In this document: positions 34,970 through 46,677 of the stretch, one piece after another
How the letters are laid out: the number at the start of each line of letters is the position of its first letter
Numbering within the stretch: position 1 is the stretch's first letter
From: Rosellinia necatrix
Taxonomy: Eukaryota > Ascomycota > Sordariomycetes > Xylariales > Xylariaceae
DNA length: 64,000 nucleotides
Assembly: GCA_021209875.1 (NCBI GenBank)
Contig: JAGYVD010000002.1
Span: 2,728,001 to 2,792,000 of the forward strand
Direction of reading: 5' to 3'
Position numbers and translations under genes: made by a program
Notes under the pieces: generated by a model
Told to the model about the DNA's origin: nothing
What the model saw: the letters and a program-made list of their open reading frames with translations, nothing else
The model's database searches: none

Positions 34970-36176
34970 GGTGCAGGGTTTCGGATCCGGTGGGATGGGC
35001 GGCGGCGTGTCGGCGGGCGTGGAAACGAACAAGACAAGGAAAGAAATAAAAAGGCCACGGGATGTGGGAGTAAAGGCGCTTAGTTGGTCGGGTATGCTGT
35101 GTGTCTGGGTCGGCTTGGTCATTGGGTGCCTTGATAATTACAGGGCCGGGAGCTTGTCGGAGCTCCCGATCCACAAGGGCACGGCCGGTAGTCTGGGTTG
35201 ATGCCGACCGGAGTGCCTGCCTACTTAGCTGGTAGGTATGATGTATATACCCTGCTGGGTCCCGCACCAGATGAGGTCAGCTAGGTACTTTAAGCTAGGT
35301 AGTGAAAGATAAGTGGCGGGCCGAGCCTTGACTGCTAACAGCTGTCAGCACATACCTAGGTACCTGTTATGCACTGCAGATCGAAGATTGTCCTTGAAAC
35401 TTGGAACCTCTTGGTCCAGAACTCTGGGAGTATTCGAATCCGTACTATCGTATTTCCTATCCTTCTTCTGACATGTACATGTCGAATGCATAACATCAGT
35501 ACAGCCAGAGAGACACAACCCCTATTCCATAAATCATAGTGGCACGTCTTCTCGAATACCTATTGTTTTGCAACTCGCCTTACAGCTTCCCACCCATGTT
35601 CCGTTGTTCCGTCGTTGTTGTTCCGTCGTTGTTGTATTCGCGCCCGTCTTGGAATGCATCTCGGTGCGAGGGATAGAAGTTCAACTGACCAGCTAAAATA
35701 GCCACCGTAACTCGTCAATGCTTAGCTTAACCGGGAACTTCGCCTACGACCGCATGATTTATTCACCTTGATCAGTCCGTGTGTCACTAGATATCAACTC
35801 ATGGCCAACTACCCAACAGAGCATCGACTGCTTCACACATCAAGGGGGTGAGAGGGCCCAGTGGCTGCGCTCGTATCGATGAGAGCTATAGTTGAAATCA
35901 TGTAGGGGAGGACAAACGAATAGTTACTACCCCTCGACGTTCTCTTGCGATCAAGCCCATACCCACCGCCCCAGTTGCAGACAGCGCCCTCGCCAACCAT
36001 GCCCCCTTCATCGTAGTCAATCCGCCCTGCGATCAGCAGAAACGACCCAGGATCGACGACGATGTTCAACGCCTCTAGGGTATTTGGCAATGTATCGTTA
36101 CTGCCTGGACTCGCCCGCTCTCCCCAACCCTTTACCCCTTAGGCCATCTACTGGGCACGAAACGCCCCCATGCACC
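34970..36176. other. Intergenic region with possible gene remnants
   Basis: Promoter of the DUF1770 gene on the left. From 35833 to about 36100 (-) an open frame includes NTLEALNIVVDPGSFLLIAG and then RIDYDEGGMVGEGAVCNWGG. It is protein-like but lacks a recognisable family or good start. It may be a downstream part of the broken gene described at 36177-36422. Confidence 0.4.
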
Positions 36177-36422
36177 TTATCGCATGAAGTCTAGTCGCGA
36201 CGCCATGTCTCCGTCAGCAGCGTCACCCCCGTAATAGCCATCGTCCCCGAGGAACGAAGAGCCTAGTGCCGTCTAAGCCTCTACACTTGCGAGGTCCTCC
36301 GGCTGCTCCGGCTGCCCTGGCTCCCTCTCTTCCGGGTTTTTCATTGATGTTTCGTCGCCGCCGGCCTGGCTATAGTCAGACTTCTCGGTCGGCTTCTCCG
36401 ATGTTCCAGTTGAAGTGGTCAT
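36177..36422 (-). pseudogene. Decayed gene remnant with in-frame stops
   Basis: On the minus strand an ATG at 36422 opens MTTSTGTSEKPTEKSDYSQA and an acidic, Gln/Pro-rich stretch ending DLASVEA. A TAG (36275-36273) then interrupts, and the same frame continues TALGSSFLGDDGYYGGDAAD to DMASRLDFMR before TAA (36179-36177). Continuity of protein-like text through the TAG suggests an inactivated gene; a CAG-to-TAG change would fit RIP. Such an acidic start before a catalytic domain is seen in several fungal families, including LaeA-like methyltransferases, but no domain motif is visible here, so no function is assigned. Confidence 0.4.
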
Positions 36423-36528
36423 TAAAGCCTTGCCTGTACTTGGTGGGCGGTCGGTGGCCGACCCAACCCACTAACAACGTTTTGAGTCAGTAACCGCGGC
36501 TTTTAAGTTTGATCCCCCAAGTTTCCTG

Positions 36529-38078
36529 TCAGGTTTGTGCAGGGTCGTTGGGAAATGAATATGGCTGAAACGGACAAATCTGAATGCTTTCTTGCGAACG
36601 GTTTGGGCCAGAAGAAAAATCACCCCGGGGATCACTTACGGCGGAGTGTGCGAGTTCAATATTGAAGACGGCTGTGTCCTTGTTGAGAAATTTGTGTTCG
36701 GGCCGCGCAGCGCCGGTCTCGTAGAGGATAACCGTCCGGGTACGTGAATTGTACGCCGCGAATGGCGCAAAGAAGCTTCTGAATCGCTCACAGATGTCCT
36801 CTAGGGCTGCTCTAAAGCTGGGATAACACCGGAGAGGTTCAGGTAATTCATGATCTTGTGGGGCTTTCACGAAGATGCAGGTCTTCTTTTGCCGAAGACA
36901 ATCCATTGCTACCGTGGAGACACAGAGCTTCGGCGATATGGGGCTCCGCGTGGCGTACGACGTTTCCAGGACACGATCTAGCCACTCCACCGGATGCCGG
37001 GAAGAGCAATCCGTATGTAACCCCCCCTCTCGCGATGCCGTGTGATGCCATTGAGGGTTTTCGGAGCTTATCTGTGATGGGTCGGTTTTTATGTCTATGG
37101 TAAATGGGGCCCATAGGTCTCCCTGGGAACTTCCGCGTTGCCTTTTAGCCATACAGGTAACAGAGTCGCCCGCTGCTCTCTCGTAGAGAGCATTTGTATT
37201 CCTGAGACGCAACGGCAGTCGCCCCGCTGCCGGACGTACGAGGCTTCTCAACGCCTCGCCTTCTAGTGCCGTGGCATTTTGGTCTTCAGTCGTTTCTACC
37301 ATTTGGTATTAGCTCAGATCAAGCCTTAGATCGAGCTTTGGATCAAGCTTTGGATCTTCGAAGAATTCAGTGCTCTAAGCGCCTATGTGGTACAAAAAAT
37401 ATAGGACAAAATTCAGGAGAGAAAGGGGGTTGCATTACCAGCGGTGCCGTTGGCCTCGGACATGAGTACGGATGTTTGAAACAGTCCTGTCTCTGTCAAA
37501 GATTCTAGAAAACTATCGGACCCGGCCAGCCCAGGTAATTGAGGGGCAACCTCACGACCCGGCGTAAGAAACACCTCAGGCATGTTACCAAACCCTGAGT
37601 GCCCGGTTATGGTGGCCCAACGCCTTGCATGTTTCTGGGGTGCACCAAAACCGACTCCCGAGCGGCCGGATGAATGTTGAGGACATTCTTGTCCGGAGCG
37701 CCTGCTAGAAGAGGCATAGCTGATCCGAAGAGACGACGCCATGGAGCTGATACTCTTCCGGATCCCCGGCCAAGCCTGGCCGGCCACCTCGACGTGCTGT
37801 ACATTACCCGCTTCTTTGTACACCGTATAGTCTCTGGGCTCTGCATCATACCACGTACCGAGCACGGATACCACCCGGTCTCCATCGTATCTAGGGATGC
37901 ATCTCCCCGCTGTGTTTCCGGTAAGTCCCCTGAGTCGGCCTCGTACTAAATTCTTCTCGCCGCCGGTTGGGAATAATTTGCGGCCTAGAGATGAGGTGGC
38001 CGTAATCGATGGAAGCGACCTACGGGATTCCAGCCGTCCACCATGATTGTGGCTAGTTCGATTACGAAAGAGAAGCAT
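36529..38078 (-). CDS. Hypothetical protein, two exons, family not recognised
   Basis: Exons 38078-37439 and 37295-36529 are joined by a 143-nt intron (GTAATG donor, GAGCTAATA branch-like site, GTAG acceptor) and give 468 aa in one frame. The N-terminal part is Ser/Arg/Gly-rich without clear domains. The C-terminal part has mixed, protein-like composition, for example DCLRQKKTCIFVKAPQDHEL and LEDICERFRSFFAPFAAYNS. No signal peptide or membrane segment is evident. I do not recognise the family. Two separate small genes or a partly decayed gene are alternatives. It lies beside the remnant at 36177-36422 on the same strand. Confidence 0.45.
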
Positions 38079-38980
38079 GACACCGTGATGATGAAATGAA
38101 TAGATGATAGCTATAGAGCACTACTACAGAGATACAGCCTGGGCCTGTTGTGAAGAATAATCCCAGAGGCAAGTACTAGAACTCAGAGCAATATATCCAA
38201 TATTGTCGGCATTCGTGGTGGGATCGATGACACGGAGGCTAATGTCATCGGTAGGTAGTTTATCTAGATTAGAAGACTGCGATGCTGTCACCCGAGCAAG
38301 CATAAGGGAGGGACCTCTCTAAACTTATGTTAAAATTCGTCCAGTTGTTCTTCCCCGACCGGCCTTATTACCGCCAAACAAGGAGCTGCGGAGAGCATAG
38401 CACATCCCTAAAAGGGCAGCGTTATTTGTACCACCAAGGCGACTGCGTACATCGTGACCGAGAGGCCAAGGAAGCACGAGAGGCATTTTGTTTGAGCGGG
38501 TAATGAAAGCTACCAAGTACCTAGGTAACAGGTGTCTATCATCGACAAACACTACCTACCTGAGGGGCACCATTTTAGGACAGGCTGGAACTAGGTAGAA
38601 AAGCAGCCTTAAGGCTATGTTCAGTTTTTTTTTTAATATACTTTGTTATATGTCTTATGTTGTTCGGGTGGCAGAGTTTTAGGTGTTCATAACTTATGTT
38701 TATAAGCTGTAATTTCTATAGTTGCGACTATTCTATATAATACAGTTCGACCGGTCTTGGAGTTTTTAATAAATAGACATTGCCGTAGCAGCTTTTTTAA
38801 GCCTAACATTGCAGACATTCTGGCATTATGTGGCCCGAAAAGCTTGAAACTCGGATCTTTTCCCAGAAATATGTTGTACTAACTAGCCTAAAAGTGCAAG
38901 GCCTAACATTGCCGTGGACACTCTACAGCAGAGTGTCCTAAAACTTGGATCATCCCCCACGGGTACACAGTTCCCCCTAT
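38079..38980. other. Intergenic region (hypothetical gene / PPR-like gene)
   Basis: About 900 bp. The left part is the promoter of the hypothetical gene and the right part is the 3' flank of the PPR-like gene. The segment 38620-38770 is AT-rich. TTAGGCCTAACATTGC-like text occurs twice (about 38800 and 38905), each followed by AAAACTTGGATC-type sequence: a short imperfect direct repeat. No gene seen. Confidence 0.45.
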
Positions 38981-41108
38981 CTAGAATATTGCGTCTAAGA
39001 ACTTGTCCTCGAAGCTTTCGTTATCGGCACCCCTCCGCCGGGGCCTGAGTTCCTTCCTTTTCGTATAGTCTTGCGCGAATGCTACGTCTCGTCTGGAGCC
39101 CACGTTCCTTTCAAAATTTGCGTTCTTAGAATACTCCCGATGCTCTCCAAAGTCGTCATCGGCATTTCTGGGCTGTGGCACCTGCTCCCTAGAGGACTGT
39201 GCCTCGGTTTCAAAATGCGCGGTGACATATCTACATAAATTAACATGCTTTGGTTTCATGAATGCAATCTGGTCCTGTGTAAGAACCGTCCGGTACTCAT
39301 CGGTAAGGATATCATACGCAGCACACATCTTTCGTGCTAAGGCTACTACTTCCGCCCTCGAGTTTCGCGCCTGGTCAAGTTCTTTGGGGTCGTCGGTATT
39401 TGGTGGTTCAAACGGATGCTTTTTAACGAGCGTTTGACAAGGCCCGAAGAGATTTTCAAGGGCTGTAGCTAAGTTTTTAGCCCAGGCAGTAGTTGCGGCT
39501 GTATTATCGGGTTCACCCTTGGGATCAGATGAAGGCTTGCCTGCGCGGGCTAGCTGAAGGTACGTCTGTAGCGACCGAACATGAAGAATGCTGGGGGTTT
39601 TCCCGATCATGTTCAAAACTGTAGTTGCATTATCGAGCGCCGACCTGTTTAGATAGTCGCGAAGGCAAGTCTTCATCGCGAGGTGTATATGTTTCCAGCT
39701 TATCATATGAGCTGGCATTTCCTGTAAAGCCGTAGCAGCTCTGCCACTGGCTTTGCCACGGTAAAAGACGCCAAGCGCTCGTTTCCAATTGTCTGCATCC
39801 GGGACAACGTCATAATTAAGGGTGAACAGGTTCCAGTATTTCGCGGCCTTGGTGGTCCTCCGAGTCTTCTCTAGCGCTTCGAGTACCATAGAGAGGGAAT
39901 TATTCCCGGGTAATGCGTGGTTGACTGCTGGAGCGCCAGGGGCTTTGGTGACTGACCGGGGGACGGCTAACGGAGCGCTCTTCGTCCCCTCTTGGCCGGA
40001 TACCCCCTTGTTATCTGCTCTCGAAATCATCATTGTCTGCTCAATTAGGCCCTCGACGGCGTCGGCGTCCATGTACCCTCCCATGAGTAGGATGCGGCCC
40101 ATGGCACATACCAGCTCTTCGTCAATAATGAGGGAGCCGGATTTCCACCGTGAAATGACTTCATCCCATATGGTCTTGGCCCGTGCGATGAGTGTCTGCC
40201 TTTCTCTCTGGATCTCCTTATCCATCAGGATATGGGAAGGGTTCTTGTTGCCCAATGCCTCCTCGGCTTTCCTGCGCATGGCGTTGAGAATGGTGGTATA
40301 CGTCAGGTTATTGGGGCTTCGAAGCGGGTCGTCGGAGGAGGTGAGGATACCGAACATGGTTTCAAGGTCACCGGCTTTGGCGCAGACTTGCAAGACGGCA
40401 TTTAGGTGTATGGTGTTGGGTTTTATTCGCCCGACCGTCAGCATGTTCTGGTAGAGCTTGACGGCCTCGCCCACGGCTAATTTAGAATGCCGTGAGGCAG
40501 CGCACCCCCGAAAGATGATGGTGAATGTTTGTGCATTTGGGTGTTGGGCACGCTTCTTCATCTATTGCCCACTGCTGGTTAGTCAGGCACGGGCACGGGC
40601 ACGGGCACGGATGCGGGTGTGAGGAGGACGAGGAGGACGGGAAGGACGGGGAGGACGGGGAGGACGGAGAACCGACCTCGTTATAGAGCTTGATGGCGGA
40701 GTGTATGCGCTCCGTCCGCAGCTGGTAGTCAATCAAGTGATTCCAGCTGACGGTCACATTGGTGTTTTTGCTGGCTTGCCTCGTGATCAACGAAGCCAGC
40801 TCAAAGTCATCCTTCTCCAGGGCCACCTTGACGCGGTTTGCGATGTGCAACGGGTCCCCCAAATACTCTAGCTCCTTGCGAGCAGCCCATTCAGCCGAGC
40901 GGCCGAGTCCCGGGCCCTTGCGACCACCGCGGTCGGTCGGTCCCCGTGCTAGGGTCGGGCCTGTCGCCTCCGCCGACGACGTGTGGGCGGAAGCGGTCGC
41001 ATATCGTCTGCTTAGTCGAGACGGTCTCGCGATGGTCCGAAGGGGCGGCAGGCTGTGTCCAGACAGTGCATCGAACGCTCTCTTTAGACATGCTCCGCAC
41101 GTGAGCAT
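38981..41108 (-). CDS. PPR-like mitochondrial RNA-metabolism protein
   Basis: Two exons, 41108-40677 and 40561-38981, give 670 aa. The 115-nt intron is GC-rich with GGGCAC and GGGGAGGAC repeats and joins KLYNE/MKKRAQHPNAQTFT. The first ~45 residues are Arg/Ser/Ala-rich with few acids, as in mitochondrial presequences. Helical-repeat text of pentatricopeptide type follows: NVTVSWNHLIDYQLRTERIH, AQTFTIIFRGCAASRHSKLA, KPNTIHLNAVLQVCAKAGDL, then TYTTILNAMRRK. The C-terminus is basic, then ends FEDKFLDAIF. PPR proteins bind single-stranded RNA, mostly in organelles. The target and exact orthologue are not known to me. It is divergent from polA with 860 bp between starts, and a perfect 13-bp inverted repeat lies just upstream of its ATG. 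Confidence 0.82.
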
Positions 41109-41136
41109 GGTAACCCGCTGGGCTGAGAATATCATC

Positions 41137-41175
41137 GAATGTCGAATGCTCGTATTTGAATGGCATTCGACATTC
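41137..41175. promoter_or_regulatory. Perfect 13-bp inverted repeat with five GAATG half-sites
   Basis: GAATGTCGAATGC (41137-41149) and GCATTCGACATTC (41163-41175) are exact reverse complements separated by 13 bp. GAATG/CATTC occurs five times in 39 bp, including one in the spacer (41158-41162). It lies 29-67 bp upstream of the PPR gene ATG, so it is either a promoter site or a 5' UTR hairpin. Confidence 0.6.
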
Positions 41176-41800
41176 AAAGTTGCCGCACCAAGACCATAAT
41201 TTTTTTTTGGCTTCCTATGCACATACTTACTTAGGTACGCTAGTTATGTAGTTACTTAATTGAACTAATACCACCTTGTGGCTAGTCACTCACTACTGTC
41301 TCCACTCACATATATGCTGTCCTTGTAGATTGATTGTAATCCATACCCCATTTTTTTTTAATTTTTTTTATAGGTACTTACTAAATAAGGGTGCCTCATA
41401 GGTATAACTACTAGGTACGGTAGGTAACTAAGTACCTAGGTAGTAGTAGTAGTATTATTAACGTCTAATCTAGGTGTCTGACAGTGCTAGTTACATTTTA
41501 ATGGTGCGATTGTGGCTGCTAGGAGCCTTAATACAGCCAATCGGCCCTAAGTACCTAGGTAGGTACCTAAGGTATGTATCAAGTAGGCAAATGCCAAACC
41601 TTACTGGACTGGGTAATATAGATTGATTGACTGGGGCTCGCGACACGCGCCCTTCCCCAAGAATGGCCCGCGACGCGTCCCTACTCCCCACATTCATTGC
41701 TGAATTGTTAATTGTTCCAACTTGGAGCACTACCTCGTTCGTTGTCTCTGCTCTACATCCCCTGAGATCACTACCCCTTCCTTCCCTGTTTACTTCATAC

Positions 41801-41834
<34 letters not shown>
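41801..41834. repeat. (ATCT)n microsatellite
   Basis: About eight tandem ATCT units, 130 bp upstream of the polA start codon. Confidence 0.93.
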
Positions 41835-41967
41835 TCATGAGAGGCAATACCTCTCTCCATGCCAATTGATTGAAGCCTATTTCTTCCCGGACCCCAGCTC
41901 TGGCATGCACCCCTTCTTCTAACTCTCTTCGCGAAACCACAATATTGGAACCCACCTCCCGAGAACC

Positions 41968-44900
41968 ATGTCGAAGGCCGCCAGCAGACGCACCAAGCTC
42001 GCCGAGCTGCGGGCTCTGCGTGCCTCTGGCAAGAAAGCCTATGACACCTACGAGGTCGCCGAGGAGCAGGCCCTATACGAGGAAGTCGACGAAGGGGAGT
42101 ACAAGAAGATCGTGAGGGAGCGCCTCAACCAAGACGACTTTGTTGTCGACGATAATGGCGAAGGATACGCCGACGATGGCCGTGAGGACTGGGACCGGGT
42201 GCAGACATACTATTCCGAGAGCGACGGCGAGACACCCTCGGGATCGAAAGACCGTAAATCCGGTGAGTGAGAATATACCCAGCCCCTCTGGCCCGACCCC
42301 ACTGCGCCCTCTCCTGACAATGTGCTCGTACCTCCCCAGACAAAAGGAAGCGCGAACAAGACACGGCCAAACGAGATGCAAACGACCGTGACATTAGCGA
42401 GTTCTTTATGAAGGGTCGTGCTGCCCCTCAGCCGAAAGCAAAGGTATACCATACCACCCGTATTGCGGATTCGCAGTCGGAGCTGTATACTGACCCGAGC
42501 TTTCAGGTTGTCAAGACTGAAGATGATGATAGATTCCTCGCAAATCTTCTGGGCGAGGTCGACGCGAATGTCCCAGGCCCAGCAATCCGGCTACCCAAGC
42601 GGCCTAGATCCTCTGAAAGGCGCCGTGTTCGCGCCTCATCTCCCCTCCGTAACGCCCCTCAGCCAGCACCCAAAAAGGCGAAACTAAGCCCGAACTCCTT
42701 ACCGCCTACAGCCCACCCTGCCGAGGTTGTCCTTGACGATGAATCCCCCCCGTTGATGGGAGACGACATGCTGCCACAGCTCGACGACGATATAATGAGT
42801 GATCTGATACCGGTTCCCTCGTCTCCCATCTCTAAGGCTATCGCCCGTAAGACCCAACTCAAGACCGAGGCCGCAGATGAGGACGAGGATGACGAAATGA
42901 TGGAGGTAGTTCATGCTGGGGCTATCAATACAAAGAGCGTCAACTTATCCGCCTCTCGGCCTATTAAGAAGCTGGTTAAGCCCGAGCCATATCCTTCCCC
43001 GGTTACCTCCTCACCCTCGAAAACTACTGTAGTTGATGTTGACTCTTCTTCATGGAATCAATTGACTGATAAGCTGAACGTGGTCAGCAGCTCGGCCTCC
43101 CAGGCCCGCCCCGTTGGTAAAATGGATTACCGAGATGCTATCGAGGAAGACGGCAGCCTCAATATGTTCTGGACCGACTATACAGAGGTCAACGGTTCGC
43201 TCTGCCTGTTCGGGAAGGTACAAAATAAGAAGACCGGTATCTATTCGAGTTGCTTTGTCAAAGTTGACAATATTCAAAGAAAGTTGTACTTTCTACCTCG
43301 GCTAGATGGGCAAGACATGAGCGATGACGAAGTCATGAAGGAGGTCATGCAAGGCGTTCACTCTGAAGTCGATGAGATAATGACTAAGATGAATGTCGAG
43401 AGGTACAAGGACAAGTCTTGTCACAGAAAGTATGCCTTTGAACTACCTGGGATTCCTCGCGAGGCTACATATCTCAAGCTATTATATCCATACACGAGTA
43501 AGTTACCTAGCCTGACATGGCAATTGCAAATGAGCATCTGCTTATTTAAATACAGAGCCACAGATCGACGCTGGTATGACTGGCAATACTTTCTCCCGCG
43601 TTTTTGGCACGAACACTGCCTTATTTGAGCAATTTGTGCTTTGGAAGAACATTATGGGCCCGTGCTGGCTCAAAATTCAAGACGCCGACTTCGCCACTTT
43701 GAAAAACGGCTCCTATGCCAAGCTCGAGGCCGTAGTTAGCGATCCGGATGCAATATGTCCATTGAATGACTCAGATAATTTAGATGCCCCTCCACTTACT
43801 ATAATGAGTCTCGCAATGCGAACAACTTTCAATCCCAGGGCCAACAAGGCAGAAATTTTTTCTATCAGCGCTCGCATTTATCAAGATGTATTGCTGAGCG
43901 ATCCGACCCCGGCTGCTAAGCTCACATCTCGGACATTCACTATAATCAGACCGGATGGCGCCGCATTCCCTTTCGGGTTTGAGAAGCTAGCGCAGGACAG
44001 GGAAAAAGGTCTAATCAAGTTAATGAAGACAGAAGCGGATATCTTGTCGTTTTTTCTGGGACAGATCGATTTCGCTGATCCTGATGTTCTCCTCGGACAT
44101 CAACTCGAGGGTGTTGATTACAGTATCCTATTGAATAGACTACACGAGAAAAAGACCCCGCAGTGGGCACGCCTTGGACGACTCCGAAGAACACAATGGC
44201 CACCGTCTATAGGAAAGGCTGGTGGTAACGTTTTTGCAGAGCGCCAAGTCATGGCTGGCCGACTGCTATGTGATCTTGCCAATGATGCAGGCAAGTCAGT
44301 CATGTACAAGTGCCAGTCCTGGAGTCTGACTGAGATGTGCGATCTGTACCTCGGCGACGATATACGTCGGATGGATGTTGACAACGAGGTCGCTCTGAAA
44401 ACGTGGGCTAGCGAGAAGAATGGCCTGATGGATTACATTTCCCACATGGAGGCAGATACGTACTATATTGCTGCTCTGGCGTTAAGAACGCAAATATTAC
44501 CTCTCACGAAGGTTTTAACGAGCTTGGCTGGCAATTCCTGGGCTCGAACGTTGACCGGGACACGAGCAGAGCGAAATGAGTACATTTTGCTCCACGAATT
44601 TCATCGCAACAAGTATATCTGCCCTGACAAGCAGTTCTTCAAAGGACGGCCTAAGGTTGGGGACGAGGCAGATGAAGAAGATGTCACTGCCAGTAAGAAG
44701 AAAGATAAGTACAAAGGCGGTCTGGTGTTCCCACCGGACAAAGGGTTATATGACAAGTTTGTCCTTGTCATGGATTTCAATTCCCTATATCCCTCTATCA
44801 TCCAAGAGTTTAATATCTGTTTCACAACGGTGAAACGATCTGGATTAGTAGGTTCATTATCCGATTTCATCTTGGAACCGTATTAATGTTCTATTTAGTC

Positions 44901-46677
44901 AGAAGACGAGGACGAAGTACCCCAAGTTCCAGAAGTCCAAGAGCAAGGCGTGCTGCCAAGGCTTATTGCTACATTGGTTAGTCGTCGTCGACAAGTGAAG
45001 TCTCTTATGAAAGACAAGAATGCTACACCAGAACAACTTGCTACATGGGATATCAAACAACTTGCGCTAAAACTCACCGCAAATTCCATGTACGGCTGTC
45101 TAGGATACACCAAGTCACGATTCTATGCGCGACCTCTAGCTGTACTCACAACCTCCAAAGGCCGTGAGATCCTCTGCAGCACCAAAGCGCTGGCGGAGTC
45201 GAAATCACTACATGTGATATATGGCGATACGGATTCCGTCATGATCAATGCAAACGTCGATTCGATTGCCGATGCCCTAAAAGTGGGTAATGATTTCAAG
45301 AAAGCCGTTAATGAACGATACCGGCTTCTTGAGATCGACATCGATAACGTTTTCCGAAGAATCCTATTGCAGGCCAAGAAGAAATATGCTGCAATCAATC
45401 TCGTTGAGGTTCCTGGTGGCAAATTCGTCGACAAGCTGGAAGTGAAGGGTCTAGACATGAAGCGTAGAGAGTACTGCAATCTGTCTAAAGAGATCTCATC
45501 TCGGATCCTAAACGACATTCTTTCGGGAGATGAAACTGAAATTGCTGTCCAGCGAATACACGAATACCTTCGGGAGATATCAGGGAAGATGCGAGAGCAT
45601 TTGATTCCTGTGCAGAAATACATAATATACACACAACTCGGTAAGGCACCGACAGAATACCCTAACGCAGACTCTATGCCGCAGGTTCAGGTTGCGCTTC
45701 GGGAAATAGCACGGGGCAAAAATGTTCGCCGCGGAGACGTCATCTCCTACGTAGTAACAGGAGACAGCAAGACAAGCTCAGAGCATGTTGCCAAGCGCGC
45801 TTATACACCACAGGATCTCATTAAAAAGGACACTGATCTTAAGGTGGATGTCGAGTGGTATATTGGTAAACAGATCTTCCCCCCCGTCGAGCGTCTTTGT
45901 GCAAATATCACTGGCACCTCTACGTCACAACTGGCTGAGCACCTCGGTCTCGATCTGCGCCGGTATGCCAACAATTCTTCGAACCCATCCGGCTCTAACG
46001 ACCTTGAGATCCATCCTATGGAATCTCAGATTGTCGATGAAATCCGCTTCGCTGGTTGCACACGACTCTCCCTCCGCTGCCGGAAGTGCAAGGCCTCTTC
46101 GCCATTTGTTGGTCTCCTCTCCTCCCTCTGCTCCACAGAGACTAGCCCAACGATGGTGGTGACAGCACAGGGTGTATCCTGTCCGTCTTGCTCATCCATC
46201 CTTCCAAATCTCACCGCTGTTGCACAACTCGAACACGCTGTCCGTGCCGAGACGTCACGTTATTACGAAGGCTGGCTAGTATGTAGTGACACATCATGCG
46301 GAAATCGCACCCGCCAGCTGTCTGTCTATGGTACTCGATGCATGGGACCTCAGGGTCATGCAACAGGTTGCTGGGGTACCATGCGTTATGAGTACTCGGA
46401 GCGTGACATCTATAACCAGCTAGTCTACTTCGCGTCTCTTTGGGATGTTGATAAGGCTCGCGCAAAGGCCCAATCCGGAGCTACGGGGCTCGGCGGCGAA
46501 GGAAACGCTGGCGCGTTGAGCGCTGCGGAACAAGAGCGCATCAAGACTCTCGCTGAGCATAATCGAGCCCGCTTCAGTACTATTAAAGGCGTGGTTGATA
46601 AGTACCTCGATAAATGTGGTCGTCAATGGGTTGCCATGGATACGTTATTTTCTAAGGTTGGTCTTATTGCTACATGA
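41968..46677 (+). CDS. pol1: DNA polymerase alpha catalytic subunit (family B)
   Basis: Four exons, 41968-42262, 42340-43497, 43556-44847 and 44899-46677, give 1507 aa. The introns (77, 58 and 51 nt) rejoin RKS/DKRKREQ, YPYT/KPQIDAG and KRSGL/SEDEDE in frame. The N-terminus is acidic and matches the polA N-terminal domain ([20 protein letters not shown]). Catalytic palm motifs are [14 protein letters not shown] (Asp near 891), [12 protein letters not shown] and YGDTDSV (Asp near 1025 and 1027). The exonuclease-like region ([20 protein letters not shown]) lacks proofreading residues, as in all alpha polymerases. Two C-terminal Cys4 zinc sites are seen (CRKC...CPSC and CSDTSCG...C). With primase it lays down primers at origins and on Okazaki fragments. 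No damage was seen. Confidence 0.98.

Larger units (their letters stand above)
41109..41967. promoter_or_regulatory. Divergent promoter region, PPR-like gene / DNA polymerase alpha
   Basis: The region between two start codons that point away from each other must contain both promoters. It has a perfect inverted repeat next to the PPR start (41137-41175), ACCTAGGT palindromes at about 41435 and 41550, a TAG trinucleotide tract near 41443 and an (ATCT)n tract at 41801-41834. No ORF of interest. Confidence 0.6.

Noticed and set aside
43556..44847. Proofreading exonuclease loss in DNA polymerase alpha as a novelty
   Set aside because: Inactive exonuclease is normal for all eukaryotic alpha polymerases.
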